Source of the DNA: Clostridia bacterium
Lineage (GTDB): Bacteria; Bacillota; Clostridia; Oscillospirales; SIG627
NCBI GenBank assembly: GCA_017414535.1
Contig: JAFQMA010000044.1
Coordinates: forward strand, 117,125-152,752
Direction of reading: 5' to 3'
DNA length: 35,628 nucleotides
The notes beneath the pieces are model-generated. The model did not search any database. It was given only the letters and a program-made list of their open reading frames with translations, and was not told the DNA's origin. Within the stretch, counting starts at the first letter, position 1. Each line of letters begins with the position of its first letter. Position numbers and translations under genes: made by a program. Below are positions 8,976 to 17,589 of the stretch, one piece after another.

Positions 8976-10269
8976 CGGACACGTCCTTTAACAGCAGCTC
9001 CGCCCGTTCCTGCGGAAGGGTAGATACGTTTTTCAGCTTCCTCTGGATCTGGCGGGTACGAACGCCCACGAGGGCATCCAGTCCGCGGCCTGCCTGGTCC
9101 AATTTCGCCTGTGCATCGCGCAGGGCGCTTTCAAATTTGTCAAACTCGGTACGGACGGCACCCAGCACCTCCCAAACCTCGGAGGAGCGCTTCTGAATGG
9201 CAAGGGTGCGGAAGCCCGTTTGCAGAGAATTGAGCAGAGCCGCCATGGTGGTGGGACCTGCAATATTGATCTTGTAGTTACGCTGGAGCGTTTCCACGAG
9301 CCCCATTTTCACCACCTCGGCATACAGTCCCTCCGTAGGCAGAAACAGAATGGCAAAATCGGTGGTGTGAGGAGGAGAAACGTACTTGGTACGGATATCC
9401 TTGGCAAAGCTTTTGATGCGACCTTCCAAAAGGGCCTTTTGTGCCTTGACCGCCTCGGCGTCAGAGGCATCGTAGGCCTCCTGAAGCTGGACGTAGGCAT
9501 CGGCGGGGAATTTGGAATCGATGGGCAGATAAACGAAGCCCTCCCCGTCACCGGGCAGGCGAACGGCAAACTCCACCCGATTGGCAGAGCCCGGCACGGT
9601 GGCCACGTTGACCTCGTACTGCTCGGGAGAAAGGATCTCCTCCAAAATGGCGCCAAGCTGGATCTCGCCCAGAATGCCGCGAGTCTTAACGTTAGAAAGG
9701 ACGCGTTTAAGATCGCCAACACCGCTGGCGAGGGTCTGCATTTCACCCAGTCCCTGATAGACCTCCTGCAGGCGCTGGCTGACCTCCTTGAAGGAACGGC
9801 TGATGCGATCCTCCAGGGTCTTTTGCAGCTTTTCATCCACGCTTTGTCGGATCTCCGCAAGGCTCTTTTCGTTGCCCTGACGAAGCTCGGAGAGCTTTCC
9901 GTCCACGGTGGTGCGCAATGCCTGAGCCTGAGCCTCCTGCTGAGAGGTCAAAGCGGCGATGCGCTCGTCCAGGGCCTTGACCGTTTCGGTCAGGGCGCGG
10001 GTCAGCTCCTCCATGCGCTTATCCTGCAGAGAGGCAACCTCTGCTTGAGAGGCACGCAGAGAGCGGGAAAAGGCCTCCATGGAGCGGGCGGAATCCTGCC
10101 CGATCTCCCCTCTTGCGGCGGAAAGGGCGCGCTCCAAACGCTCCGTGGCGCGGTCCAGATCACTGCGCTCCACGGTGCTTCCCTTATCCCGTCGGAACAG
10201 GCACAGGGCGGAAAACACAAGGCTTGCCGCAGAACAGATCAGGGTGATGATAAGAAGAATGGTTTCCAC
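8962..10269 (-). CDS. rmuC: DNA recombination protein RmuC
   Basis: A 435-residue member of the RmuC family, which carries a predicted nuclease-like core and is linked to limiting inversion at short repeats in E. coli. There is an N-terminal membrane anchor ([21 protein letters not shown]), a long coiled coil rich in Glu, Ala and Arg up to about residue 170, then the RmuC core with [38 protein letters not shown] and [11 protein letters not shown]. The start is GTG at 10269, with AAAGGAG six bases upstream. It lies 21 bases after mltG and overlaps smpB by 14 bases. Confidence 0.93.
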   Translation of the reverse strand: METILLIITLICSAASLVFSALCLFRRDKGSTVERSDLDRATERLERALSAARGEIGQDSARSMEAFSRSLRASQAEVASLQDKRMEELTRALTETVKALDERIAALTSQQEAQAQALRTTVDGKLSELRQGNEKSLAEIRQSVDEKLQKTLEDRISRSFKEVSQRLQEVYQGLGEMQTLASGVGDLKRVLSNVKTRGILGEIQLGAILEEILSPEQYEVNVATVPGSANRVEFAVRLPGDGEGFVYLPIDSKFPADAYVQLQEAYDASDAEAVKAQKALLEGRIKSFAKDIRTKYVSPPHTTDFAILFLPTEGLYAEVVKMGLVETLQRNYKINIAGPTTMAALLNSLQTGFRTLAIQKRSSEVWEVLGAVRTEFDKFESALRDAQAKLDQAGRGLDALVGVRTRQIQRKLKNVSTLPQERAELLLKDVSDGEE

Positions 10270-10290
10270 CGGAATCTCCTTTCTCTGGAT

Positions 10291-11748
10291 TTAGTCGATG
10301 GGCACCCCCGTCTCCTTGGCCTTATCCAAGGCAGCTCTGTTTTTCAGATGCTGCGTTTCGGTAGCGGCGAAGATGGTGGAGCCGTCAATATCGGAAATGA
10401 AGTAGTAATTCTTGTGGCTTTCAGGGTACATGGCTGCCTGGATGGCCTCCCAGCCGGGGTTACAGATGGCAGAGGGGGGCAGGCCCGCGTATTTATAGCT
10501 GTTATAGGGGCTATCGATCTCCAGATCGGCAAAAAGCAGCTCCTCCTTATGCTCCGGCAAAACGTAAAGCAGAGTGGCGTTGGACTGAAGCTTTTTCATG
10601 GATTTGGAATTCAAACGGTTATGAAACACGCCCGAAATGGGGTAGAAGTCGGTGCTGAATTTACCCTCCTTCTGCACGATGGAGGCCAGGGTAACGATCT
10701 CATCCAGATCCATGCCCATTTCCGCCAGTCGATCGTAATAGCCCTTTTCAAAATGAGCCTCGAAGGCGGCCAGCATCTTATCTACGATGGCGACCTCCTT
10801 GGAATCCGTATAGAACTCATAGGTGTCGGGGAAGAGATATCCCTCCAGACGGTAAATACGGTCGGCGGACAGGGGGATCTCGTTGAGCTTTTCCATGAAG
10901 GTATACTCATAGGGGTAATTGTTGATGGCATCCACGAAGCCCTCAGCCGTGCCGATTCCCTGCGAGGTAAACAGATGGATGATATCGTTGACGGTATAGC
11001 CCTCGGGGATGGTAATGGTCACGATGCTTCTGGTACGACGGTTCTTGATCATGCTGACGATCTGGTCGTAATTGAGGGTGCTCTTGATCTCGTAATCCCC
11101 TGCCTTGAAGGCCAGAGGCGGATCGGCGTCACGGTTTTTAAAGCCGATGTACATACGAAAAATGGTAGGGTATTCAATGAGTCCGTGGGATTCCAGGATC
11201 TCCGACACCTCGGAAAGGGTGGCATCCTCGGGGATGGTGACCGTAGCGGTGACCTCATCCTTGACCAGTGCAAACACGTCGTTGGCCCAGTTGATGCCGA
11301 AATAAGCCAGAACGGCAGAAACACCCACCACCACCGCGATATAGATGGCGGCGATAATAGCAGTGTTGCGCAAGGAGCGACGAACGAGCTTGCGCTCCTT
11401 TTCATCAGGGGCCTTTTTGGCCTTTTTCTCCTTCTTGGGGATGGGAGCCTTGGCAGGGGTGCTCTTTTCAGCGGCAGGCACAGGGGCACTGCCGATGCGC
11501 GTTTCGGCCGCGTGATTCTTCACGGTGCTTCCCGTAGGGCGAGGGGGACGCACGGCACGGGTGCGATCAGCGGGAGCCGGCGCTTTTTTCTTTCCGGGAG
11601 TAGGCGCACTCTTCCCCCCCTCTTCCTTCTGCTTTACGGGAGCGGGGGTCGGCTTTTCCGCCTCGGTCTCCTTCTTTTTTGAAGAGACGAGGATGTCGAT
11701 GGTATTTTCTTTATTCTTAGGGGTCTCTTGCATTTTTTCGTCAGTCAT
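10291..11748 (-). CDS. mltG: Endolytic murein transglycosylase MltG
   Basis: Membrane-anchored lytic transglycosylase that cuts nascent glycan strands and helps set their length. About 120 N-terminal residues form a Lys/Pro/Ala-rich, low-complexity cytoplasmic region, followed by a transmembrane helix near residues 129-150. The extracellular LysM-like part (FKAGDYEI, IPEGYTVNDII) leads into the YceG catalytic domain. The motif LASIVQKEGKF keeps the catalytic Glu, and VFHNRLNSKSMKKLQSNATLLYVL follows as expected. The start is set at the ATG at 11748, six bases after AAAGGA; an ATG at 11763 overlapping the upstream stop is the alternative. The long basic-proline cytoplasmic tail may contact the division or elongation machinery (inference). 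Confidence 0.93.
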   Translation of the reverse strand: MTDEKMQETPKNKENTIDILVSSKKKETEAEKPTPAPVKQKEEGGKSAPTPGKKKAPAPADRTRAVRPPRPTGSTVKNHAAETRIGSAPVPAAEKSTPAKAPIPKKEKKAKKAPDEKERKLVRRSLRNTAIIAAIYIAVVVGVSAVLAYFGINWANDVFALVKDEVTATVTIPEDATLSEVSEILESHGLIEYPTIFRMYIGFKNRDADPPLAFKAGDYEIKSTLNYDQIVSMIKNRRTRSIVTITIPEGYTVNDIIHLFTSQGIGTAEGFVDAINNYPYEYTFMEKLNEIPLSADRIYRLEGYLFPDTYEFYTDSKEVAIVDKMLAAFEAHFEKGYYDRLAEMGMDLDEIVTLASIVQKEGKFSTDFYPISGVFHNRLNSKSMKKLQSNATLLYVLPEHKEELLFADLEIDSPYNSYKYAGLPPSAICNPGWEAIQAAMYPESHKNYYFISDIDGSTIFAATETQHLKNRAALDKAKETGVPID

Positions 11749-11762
11749 TGGGTTTCCTTTCA

Positions 11763-12725
11763 TCAAAACAGTCCCAGCGTCAACGCAACGAAGAGGGCGC
11801 AGGTCAAAAGAAACGTGGGTGACAGGTACATCTCCTTCACAGTCTCCAAAAACGAGATCTTCTTACTTTTTTCCTTTTCACCGTCCAGCTCACGGGCTCG
11901 CTCCAGCTCCTCACGGAGCAGCTCTTTTCGGCTTTGCAGCATTTCGTCATAAGCACGGTCGCGATAGATATTCTCCAGACGGGCAAACAGCAAAACAAAG
12001 AGAAACAGAAACAGCGCCACCAAAAGATACGGTAACAGCATGCTTTTTCCCGCCTGTCGCAAATACTCGATCACCGAGGGAGATACATACAGTCCCGAAA
12101 GGTTGATCAAAACGTGGATCACAAGTCCCGGAATCACCGAGCCCGCAGAAATGCAGATCACGCCCAGCACTGCACCCACGAACAGATAATAGACAAAATT
12201 GGCAAAGGACAGATGGATCAGAGCATATAGCAGAGACGTCATCACCACGGCCTGCAGGGGACCGTAGGGGCGGTATTCCTCCAGCAGAATGCCACGGAAA
12301 AGCAGCTCCTCCAGCACGGCGGGCAACACCGCTCCGGATAAAACGGAAAGCAGAGAGGCGGAGCCGTCGGAGAAAAACGACATGGCGGAGGGAGTATTCA
12401 AAAAGGCGTTTTCCTCAAAAAGAAAGAGGCCTGCGTAGCGAAGCAGCAGGATGCCCACAAACAAGATGGCACACAGCACCGCCAGAAACGGAAGCTTCTT
12501 CAGAGAGAAGGAGCGCAGCTGCAGACTGCTGACGGGATTGACAGAGCGCACTCTGCAATAAAAGGCCAAGGGTAAAAGGAACACCAGCAGACGTAGAATG
12601 GTCTCCACCAGAAAGAGCTCGCCCGTGAGCCCCTTGGCAAAGGGCACGGCCAAGGACGAAACGGCGATCAGGGTCAGGATCACACCTGCCAGGATCGGCG
12701 CGTACAGATGGGTCTTTTGTTTCAA
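11763..12725 (-). CDS. CPBP family intramembrane metalloprotease
   Basis: A 320-residue multi-pass membrane protein of the CPBP (Abi/CAAX-type) family. The active-site motifs are EELLFRG (EExxxR), an intramembrane ALIHLSF and a C-terminal IHVLIN. About eight hydrophobic segments are visible. The C-terminal cytosolic part is rich in Arg and Glu and looks like a coiled coil (SRKELLREELERARELDGEKEK), followed by one more membrane segment. The start is TTG at 12725, overlapping the previous stop as TTGA, with GAGAGGA eight bases upstream. The substrate is unknown. CPBP proteins act in prenyl processing, bacteriocin self-immunity or signalling; this position in a cell-wall and housekeeping unit does not discriminate. 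Confidence 0.88.
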   Translation of the reverse strand: MKQKTHLYAPILAGVILTLIAVSSLAVPFAKGLTGELFLVETILRLLVFLLPLAFYCRVRSVNPVSSLQLRSFSLKKLPFLAVLCAILFVGILLLRYAGLFLFEENAFLNTPSAMSFFSDGSASLLSVLSGAVLPAVLEELLFRGILLEEYRPYGPLQAVVMTSLLYALIHLSFANFVYYLFVGAVLGVICISAGSVIPGLVIHVLINLSGLYVSPSVIEYLRQAGKSMLLPYLLVALFLFLFVLLFARLENIYRDRAYDEMLQSRKELLREELERARELDGEKEKSKKISFLETVKEMYLSPTFLLTCALFVALTLGLF

Positions 12726-13276
12726 GGCATTGTCCTCTCATAGCACATGGTACGGCCCAGCTCTCTTGCGGTCTCTTTGTCCTTCAGGAGAGAGAGCAGG
12801 CGCAGAGCAAAATCGAAAGCGGTGCCTGCTCCGCGTGAGGTGGTGATCTGCCCGTCGGTCACCACACCCTCCTTGGAGATGCGGGCGCAAAAGAGACCCT
12901 CCTCCATGCCGGGGAAGCAAACGGCCTCCTTATCGCGGAGAAGCCCCATCTCACCCAGAACAGTGGGAGCGGCACAGATGGCAGCCAGAAGTCCGCCACG
13001 GGCGTGATGCGCCAGAATGCGCTCCCGAAGAGGACGGCAATTTTTCAGATTTAAGGTGCCGGGCATGCCGCCGGGCAAAAGGATCATCTCCTCCCCGTCG
13101 GCAAGGGCGGACAGGGTGGTGTCGGCCAGAACGGGAATGCCGTGGGCTCCCGTTACGGTACGCTCCTCGGTAATACTGCAGGTGCGGACGGTAACGCCGC
13201 CCCGACGAAGCACGTCCACGGGGGTCAGGGCCTCGATCTCCTCAAAGCCGTCGGCCAGCATAACGGTAACGGTCAT
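12722..13276 (-). CDS. DJ-1/PfpI family protein
   Basis: A 184-residue class I glutamine amidotransferase-like protein of the DJ-1/YajL branch. It has the opening ADGFEEIEALTPVDVLRRGG with the conserved Glu, LLPGGMPGTLNL, and the nucleophile elbow AAICAAP with the reactive Cys. Related proteins are described as protein or nucleotide deglycases or redox-responsive chaperones, and that activity is disputed for the family, so only the family is claimed. ATGA overlap with tmk and TTGA overlap with the CPBP gene make translational coupling likely. Confidence 0.9.
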   Translation of the reverse strand: MTVTVMLADGFEEIEALTPVDVLRRGGVTVRTCSITEERTVTGAHGIPVLADTTLSALADGEEMILLPGGMPGTLNLKNCRPLRERILAHHARGGLLAAICAAPTVLGEMGLLRDKEAVCFPGMEEGLFCARISKEGVVTDGQITTSRGAGTAFDFALRLLSLLKDKETARELGRTMCYERTMP

Positions 13277-13932
13277 TTCTTTTCTCCTACTACGGCGGAG
13301 GCGATCTCTCTCACGCTCCGACCGATCTCTTCAATGGTTTTCATGGCGCCGTTCTCGACACAGTCCAGCACCTGCCACTGCCACTTTTTCGCACAGGTCG
13401 AGGCGGCAAGGGCGGCCTTTTGCAAGTGCTCGCGGTTTTCGTGGATGTCCTTATCCTCACCGCGCACGTCGATCAGCTCCAGACTTTTTTCCACGGGAAC
13501 GCGGAGAAGCAGGGTCAGATCAGGCACGGGAAGGCCGAGCTTTTGGAACTCAAAATCGTAAAGCCAATCCAGAAATGCCTCATGCTCCTCCACGGGGAGC
13601 TTTGTCAGCTGATGGATGGCGTTGGCCGTGGTATAGCGGTTGGCAATAATCACGGCTCCCTCATCGTAGTCCTTCTTCCAATCCAGACGGAAGGAGGCAA
13701 AACGGTCCACGGCAAAAAAGGTAGAAGAGGCATAGGAATTGACCGACTCGGGATTGGAGCCAAAGGCACCGGAAAGATACATCTTTACGGGCTGGCAGGC
13801 GGGGCTTTCATAATCGGGGAATGAAACCAGGCGACAGCGCACACCCTCCTCGCAAAGGGTCTTATAAAGCAGAGTGGCCTGCGTATTTTTTCCGCTTCCG
13901 TCCAGTCCGTCGATCACGATCAACTTGCCCAT
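13273..13932 (-). CDS. tmk: Thymidylate kinase-like protein
   Basis: Predicted dTMP kinase, which phosphorylates dTMP to dTDP with ATP. The P-loop reads GLDGSGKNTQ near residues 9-18, with Asn where Ser or Thr is usual before the final Thr. FPDYESPACQPVKMYL, DRFASFRLDW and NRYTTANAIHQLTKLP match the dTMP-binding and DR(Y/F)-like regions. At 219 residues it is about the usual length. This form is common in Clostridia and differs from E. coli Tmk. It heads the eleven-gene unit, with a SigA-type promoter at 13986-14014. Another nucleoside monophosphate kinase activity cannot be excluded. Confidence 0.85.
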   Translation of the reverse strand: MGKLIVIDGLDGSGKNTQATLLYKTLCEEGVRCRLVSFPDYESPACQPVKMYLSGAFGSNPESVNSYASSTFFAVDRFASFRLDWKKDYDEGAVIIANRYTTANAIHQLTKLPVEEHEAFLDWLYDFEFQKLGLPVPDLTLLLRVPVEKSLELIDVRGEDKDIHENREHLQKAALAASTCAKKWQWQVLDCVENGAMKTIEEIGRSVREIASAVVGEKK

Positions 13933-13985
13933 TTTTCTCTTCCTTTCGCCATTTGGATATACTACTGCATACTAATTTAGAATAG

Positions 13986-14014
13986 ATTATACCACAAAGC
14001 TGAAAAAAGAACAA
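13986..14014 (-). promoter_or_regulatory. Promoter of the tmk-to-prmC unit
   Basis: On the minus strand TTGTTC (14014-14009) and TATAAT (13991-13986) are 17 bases apart, about 55 bases before the tmk ATG. The 169-base intergenic region also holds the divergent promoter for the gene at 14102. Confidence 0.8.
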
Positions 14015-14055
14015 GAAGAATTGAAAAAAATCGGCAGGTTTTCTTGAAAAAATCT

Positions 14056-14085
14056 TTGCTTTCTGTTAGACTTTCAGCATAGAAT
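14056..14085 (+). promoter_or_regulatory. Promoter of the FMN reductase-like gene
   Basis: TTGCTT (14056-14061) and TAGAAT (14080-14085) are 18 bases apart. A GAGGTGAT ribosome site follows just before the ATG at 14102. Confidence 0.65.
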
Positions 14086-14101
14086 AAAACGAGGTGATGA
14101 T

Positions 14102-14722
14102 ATGAAGGTCATTTTAGTGAACGGAAGCCCCCACGAAAAGGGCTCTACCAATCGCGCGCTGGGTAAAATTGCCGCCACGCTGCAGGCAGAGGGCATTGAG
14201 GCCGAGATCCTTTGGCTCGGAAGCGACGCCGTTGCGGGCTGTCGCGGATGCAGTGCCTGCCGCAAGCTGGGAAAATGCGTTACGGAGGACGCGGTAAACC
14301 GCCTCGCACCCAAGCTTTTGGAAGCAGACGGACTGGTATTCGGCTCCCCCGTGCACTACGCCGCACCAGGCGGCACGATCACAAGCTTTATGGACCGCCT
14401 GTTTTACGCCTTCGGCGGTGCTATGGCGGGAAAGCCCGCCTGTGCGGTGGTAGCCTGCCGTCGGGGCGGTGCTTCTGCAGCTTTTGATCAGCTGAACAAG
14501 TACTTTACCATTTCATCCATGCCCATCGTTTCGGGACAGTATTGGAACTCTGTGCACGGAACGAGTGCACAGGAGGTAGAGCGGGACGAGGAGGGCCTGC
14601 AGGTCATGCGTTCTCTGGGACGGAACATGGCTTGGCTTCTCCGATGCATTGAAGCAGGAAAAAGAGCGGGCATTCTCTTTCCCGAGAAGGAAACCGCAAA
14701 GCGTACCAATTTTATCCGATAA
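14102..14722 (+). CDS. Flavodoxin-fold NAD(P)H-dependent oxidoreductase
   Basis: A 206-residue member of the NADPH-dependent FMN reductase family. The N-terminus MKVILVNGSPHEKGSTN is the classic FMN phosphate-binding loop, and FGSPVHYAAPGGTITSFMDR is the second flavin-contact segment. Between them GCRGCSACRKLGKC contains four cysteines in the place where iron-sulfur flavoproteins carry their ligands, as in many clostridial members annotated as iron-sulfur flavoprotein or flavodoxin family. A bound cluster is therefore possible but not shown. The physiological substrate is unknown. The gene has its own promoter and a strong terminator, so it is monocistronic. Confidence 0.88.
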   Translation: MKVILVNGSPHEKGSTNRALGKIAATLQAEGIEAEILWLGSDAVAGCRGCSACRKLGKCVTEDAVNRLAPKLLEADGLVFGSPVHYAAPGGTITSFMDRLFYAFGGAMAGKPACAVVACRRGGASAAFDQLNKYFTISSMPIVSGQYWNSVHGTSAQEVERDEEGLQVMRSLGRNMAWLLRCIEAGKRAGILFPEKETAKRTNFIR

Positions 14723-14757
14723 AAATACGGCAGGTTAAATAACCTGCCGTATTTTTT
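14721..14757. terminator. Intrinsic terminator after the FMN reductase-like gene
   Basis: Twelve-base-pair stem ATACGGCAGGTT/AACCTGCCGTAT (14725-14736 with 14741-14752), AAAT loop, then a T run. The flanking A and T runs make it symmetric. Confidence 0.92.
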
Positions 14758-14813
14758 GCATATCTTGACCGCACCGCGCAAATAATATAAAAAAGACGTA
14801 CCGGAGGTGTGCC

Positions 14814-15854
14814 TTGGACGAAAACAAGCTGAAAAGGCTTTGGTGGTATTTGGGACTGTTTGCGGCGGGAGCAGTTCTTCTTTTTTTACTGCGCAGGCTC
14901 TTCTTTTTGATCTTCCCCCTCTTCCCCGCCCTTATTTTCAGTGCGGCCATCCGTAAAAGCTTTCGCAGACTCAACCCCATGAAGGGCAGTGCCAAGCGCA
15001 TTCTCATCGTGCTGGTGCTGCTGATCTTTTTCGCCCTGCTATCCCTCGGGATCCTCCTTTGTGCAGACCGCCTTCTGCGAGGAGCGGATGCTTTGCGTCG
15101 CCTGATCTCGGAGCACACGGATGACGTAGCCGCCTTTTTCTCCGATCTGACACGGCGCGCGGAAACGTTGATGGGACAGCTTCTGGGAAGAAATATGGAA
15201 AACAGCGTGGCTTCCCGCTGGCCCGAGCTTTTGGAGAAAGCACTGAACGGCATTCTTACCGCGCTACCCCAGCTCGTTTACGGCATGCTGCAAAAGGTCC
15301 CCCGCTTTTTTATCTCCCTTTTCGTTTTCATTGTGAGCACCTATTATTTTTCTTGCGACTGGGAGAGCATACACAACGGGTTAGGGCGAGTGCTTCCGCC
15401 CCGGGGGCAGGAGATCCTTTCTCGGATCCGCAGGCGCTTCTTGCCTACACTGTGGCGCTGGATCAAAGCCTGGGGACTACTTTTTCTCCTCTCTCTGACT
15501 CAGCTTTTTCTCGGTCTTTTGCTTTTGAGGCAGTCGGGTGCCTTTTCCAAGGCACTGCTCATCGCGCTGGTAGATATCTTGCCTGTTTTGGGATGCGGAA
15601 CGGTGTTGATCCCCTGGTGTGTCATCGCCTTCCTTTCCGGAAGCCCAGGCCTTGGCTGGGGGCTTTTGGCACTGTATCTGATCACCCTGATCACACGGCA
15701 ATTTGCAGAGCCGAAGCTGGTGGGAAGCTCCATCGGCATTCATCCTCTTCTCTCCCTTTTTCTCATGTTTCTCGGCCTTTTCACCTTTGGCTTTACAGGC
15801 CTTCTCCTCTTCCCTTTGGGGGCGGCATGCCTTGCGGGAAGCCTGCGGGAATAA
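14814..15854 (+). CDS. AI-2E family transporter, YtvI-like sporulation membrane protein
   Basis: A 346-residue multi-pass membrane protein of the AI-2E/UPF0118 family. Hydrophobic segments lie near residues 10-45 and 65-90, with several between about 160 and 345. The C-terminal features LVDILPVLGCGTVLIPW and ITRQFAEPKLVGSSIGIHPLLSLFLMFLGLFTFG are the conserved core of the family. The arrangement matches B. subtilis YtvI, annotated as a sporulation membrane protein, but the transported substrate is not known. Translation starts at TTG (14814), shortly after GGAGGTG. It lies between two terminators and so is transcribed alone; no clear promoter was picked out in the short upstream gap. Confidence 0.85.
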   Translation: MDENKLKRLWWYLGLFAAGAVLLFLLRRLFFLIFPLFPALIFSAAIRKSFRRLNPMKGSAKRILIVLVLLIFFALLSLGILLCADRLLRGADALRRLISEHTDDVAAFFSDLTRRAETLMGQLLGRNMENSVASRWPELLEKALNGILTALPQLVYGMLQKVPRFFISLFVFIVSTYYFSCDWESIHNGLGRVLPPRGQEILSRIRRRFLPTLWRWIKAWGLLFLLSLTQLFLGLLLLRQSGAFSKALLIALVDILPVLGCGTVLIPWCVIAFLSGSPGLGWGLLALYLITLITRQFAEPKLVGSSIGIHPLLSLFLMFLGLFTFGFTGLLLFPLGAACLAGSLRE

Positions 15855-15901
15855 CAAAAAACGCTCTTTGTGAAAAACACAAAGAGCGTTTCTTCTTTTT
15901 T
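15855..15901. terminator. Bidirectional terminator between the YtvI-like gene and rpmB
   Basis: Fourteen-base-pair stem AAACGCTCTTTGTG/CACAAAGAGCGTTT (15859-15872 with 15878-15891). T runs follow in both directions, so it can end both convergent units. Confidence 0.92.
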
Positions 15902-15904
15902 TGC

Positions 15905-16090
15905 TTATGCGCGTTCAACCTTGCCGCTTCTCAAGCAGTGAGCGCAAACGAAAACGCGGGTATGAGTACCGTTCACAACGGCTCTAACCTTCTTTACGTT
16001 GGGCTTCCAAGCATGGTTGGTTCTTCTGTGGGAGTGGGATACTCTCTGACCGAAAGTGACGCCCTTTCCGCAAATTTCACACTTTGCCAT
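15905..16090 (-). CDS. rpmB: 50S ribosomal protein L28
   Basis: A 61-residue large-subunit protein. MAKCEICGKGVTFGQRVSHSHRRTNHAWKPN begins the protein and VCAHCLRSGKV ends it, shown here as motifs only. The two CxxC pairs (CEIC and CAHC) indicate the zinc-binding form of L28. GGAGGT lies just before the ATG. It follows secG by 48 bases and ends at a bidirectional terminator, so it is the last gene of the rpsF-ssb-rpsR-secG group unless a promoter hides in the short gap. Confidence 0.97.
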   Translation of the reverse strand: MAKCEICGKGVTFGQRVSHSHRRTNHAWKPNVKKVRAVVNGTHTRVFVCAHCLRSGKVERA

Positions 16091-16138
16091 TTTAATACCT
16101 CCAAATGTACAATGCCTGTACGTCTATGATTCTTGAGT

Positions 16139-16546
16139 TTATTCTGCGGTTGCAGTTTCCGCAGTAACGGTTTCACCGGTAGTCTTTTCCTCGGTTGCCT
16201 CCTCTTCGGTAGCAGTTTCTTCCTCAGTCACAGTCTCCTGAGCCTGGTTCTGGGTAGAACCGGTGGAGGAGCCGCTGCCGGAAGAAATGTCCTGATTGCT
16301 CTGAATGCCCTGCATGATATACACGGCCAGAACAAGGGCTGCGAAGATGATGGATACCACCGTGGTAGCCTTGGAAAGGACACGGTCAATGGTCTTACCC
16401 TTGGTTTTACCGAAAAAGGTCTCCGCTCCGCCGGCAATAGTACCGGACATACGGCTGTCTTTTCCGCTCTGCATCAAAACTGCGATTACCAAAAAGATGG
16501 CCAACAGGATCATTAAGATGCAAAAGATCGTAATAACTACACCCAT
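16139..16546 (-). CDS. secG: Preprotein translocase subunit SecG
   Basis: Small accessory subunit of the SecYEG channel. The two membrane helices are at about residues 4-25 and 60-79, with the conserved linker LMQSGKDSRMSGTIAGGAETFFGK between them. The 135-residue protein has an unusual C-terminal extension of about 55 residues made of Ser/Gly then Thr/Glu/Ala repeats (the tail runs from SSGSGSSTG to the end), against a usual total of about 75 residues. This low-complexity acidic tail follows the second helix. The gene is 20 bases after rpsR, with GGAGT before the ATG. Confidence 0.93.
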   Translation of the reverse strand: MGVVITIFCILMILLAIFLVIAVLMQSGKDSRMSGTIAGGAETFFGKTKGKTIDRVLSKATTVVSIIFAALVLAVYIMQGIQSNQDISSGSGSSTGSTQNQAQETVTEEETATEEEATEEKTTGETVTAETATAE

Positions 16547-16566
16547 TTTAATACTCCTTTACGGAA

Positions 16567-16806
16567 TTAGTCGCTGATGTAGGGAAGGATAGCGATTTCG
16601 CGGGCGCGCTTGATTGCGGTGGTAAGCTCTCTCTGATGCTTGGCACAGGTGCCGGTAATTCTTCTGGGAAGGATCTTGGAACGCTCGGAAACGAACTTGC
16701 GAAGCTTTGCGGCGTCCTTGTAGTCGATCATTTCAACCTTTTCAGCGCAGAAAGCGCAAACTTTCTTCTTTCTCTTGGGTCTGAATGCCTTTTGTTCTTT
16801 ATCCAT
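16567..16806 (-). CDS. rpsR: 30S ribosomal protein S18
   Basis: A 79-residue small-subunit protein that pairs with S6 in the platform. [12 protein letters not shown] near the start and [22 protein letters not shown] plus [19 protein letters not shown] are diagnostic. It carries cysteines CAFC and TGTC compatible with the zinc-binding form. GGAGG precedes the ATG. It stands in the standard rpsF-ssb-rpsR order, followed directly by secG, which is less usual. Confidence 0.97.
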   Translation of the reverse strand: MDKEQKAFRPKRKKKVCAFCAEKVEMIDYKDAAKLRKFVSERSKILPRRITGTCAKHQRELTTAIKRAREIAILPYISD

Positions 16807-16831
16807 TATAGTTTCCTCCGTATTCTAAAAA

Positions 16832-17269
16832 TTAAAAGGGAAGGTCGTCGTCAGTGCTCATTTCCTCAAAGGCGACGTCCTTGGGGCCTGCTCCGTAGGG
16901 AGCGGGGGCTGCACCTGCCACGGGAGCAGAGCCGTCCGGCTTCTTATCCACGAACTGCGCCTCGTCGGCAACTACCTCGGTGATATATCTCTTCTGGCCG
17001 TTTTGGTCGGTCCAATCTCTGGTTTGAAGAGAGCCGGTGATCAGAATGCTTCTGCCCTTCTGAAAATACTTTGCGATAAATTCAGCTGTGTTGCGCCATG
17101 CAACCACGTTGATGAAGTCGGTCTGGGGAGCGCCGTCCGCAGCCTTAGAGGAGTATCTTCTTCCTACCGCAAGACGGAAGGAAGTTACGGATACGCCGTT
17201 CTGGGTCTGCTTCAGTTCGGGATCGACAACCAGGTTACCGATCAGAATGACTTTGTTGAACGATGCCAT
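16832..17269 (-). CDS. ssb: Single-stranded DNA-binding protein
   Basis: OB-fold protein that coats single-stranded DNA and recruits repair and replication partners. MASFNKVILIGNLVVDPELK, then FINVVAWRNTAEFIAKYFQKG and ITGSLQTRDW, are typical. The 145-residue protein has a short Gly/Pro/Ala linker and ends in the acidic tip DDDLPF that binds partner proteins. GGAGGAG lies upstream of the ATG. It is the middle gene of rpsF-ssb-rpsR. Confidence 0.97.
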   Translation of the reverse strand: MASFNKVILIGNLVVDPELKQTQNGVSVTSFRLAVGRRYSSKAADGAPQTDFINVVAWRNTAEFIAKYFQKGRSILITGSLQTRDWTDQNGQKRYITEVVADEAQFVDKKPDGSAPVAGAAPAPYGAGPKDVAFEEMSTDDDLPF

Positions 17270-17284
17270 AGAACCGTCTCCTCC

Positions 17285-17581
17285 TTATGCATCCAGACGG
17301 ATCGTCATGGAGCGCAGGATGCCTTCGGTGATGTTGAAGACTCTTTCCAGCTCGGCAGGAAATTCTCTCTCTGCAGTGTACTGGATCAATACGTAGTAAC
17401 CGTCATTCACGTCCTGAATGGGGTAAGCAAGTCTTCTCTTGCCCCACTCGTCAACGTTCTCCACGGTGGCATTCTTCTCGATCATACCCTTGAATTTAGC
17501 GACGAGCTCCTGAACCTTCTCCTCGCCAAGCTCGGTATTCACGATGAAAACCGTTTCGTACTTGCCATTCAGCTTTGCCAT
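17285..17581 (-). CDS. rpsF: 30S ribosomal protein S6
   Basis: A 98-residue small-subunit protein with KYETVFIVNTELGEE at the start and WGKRRLAYPIQDVNDGYYVLIQY in the centre, as in the S6 family. The start is set at the ATG at 17581, seven bases after AAGGAGG; the frame extends further upstream, but that part covers the leader hairpins. The promoter at 17671-17699 gives a leader of roughly 80 bases with two hairpins, where S6:S18 autoregulation would act. Confidence 0.97.
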   Translation of the reverse strand: MAKLNGKYETVFIVNTELGEEKVQELVAKFKGMIEKNATVENVDEWGKRRLAYPIQDVNDGYYVLIQYTAEREFPAELERVFNITEGILRSMTIRLDA

Positions 17582-17589
17582 AATGTTTA

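Noticed and set aside
8499..8985. tmRNA gene close to smpB
   Set aside because: Space on both sides of smpB is filled by rmuC and lepA, with no room for a tmRNA.
9220..11682. An 820-codon plus-strand open frame opposite rmuC and mltG
   Set aside because: It spans two well-recognised minus-strand genes and their junction, is His/Gly-rich as expected of reverse-frame translation, and has no motif or ribosome site.
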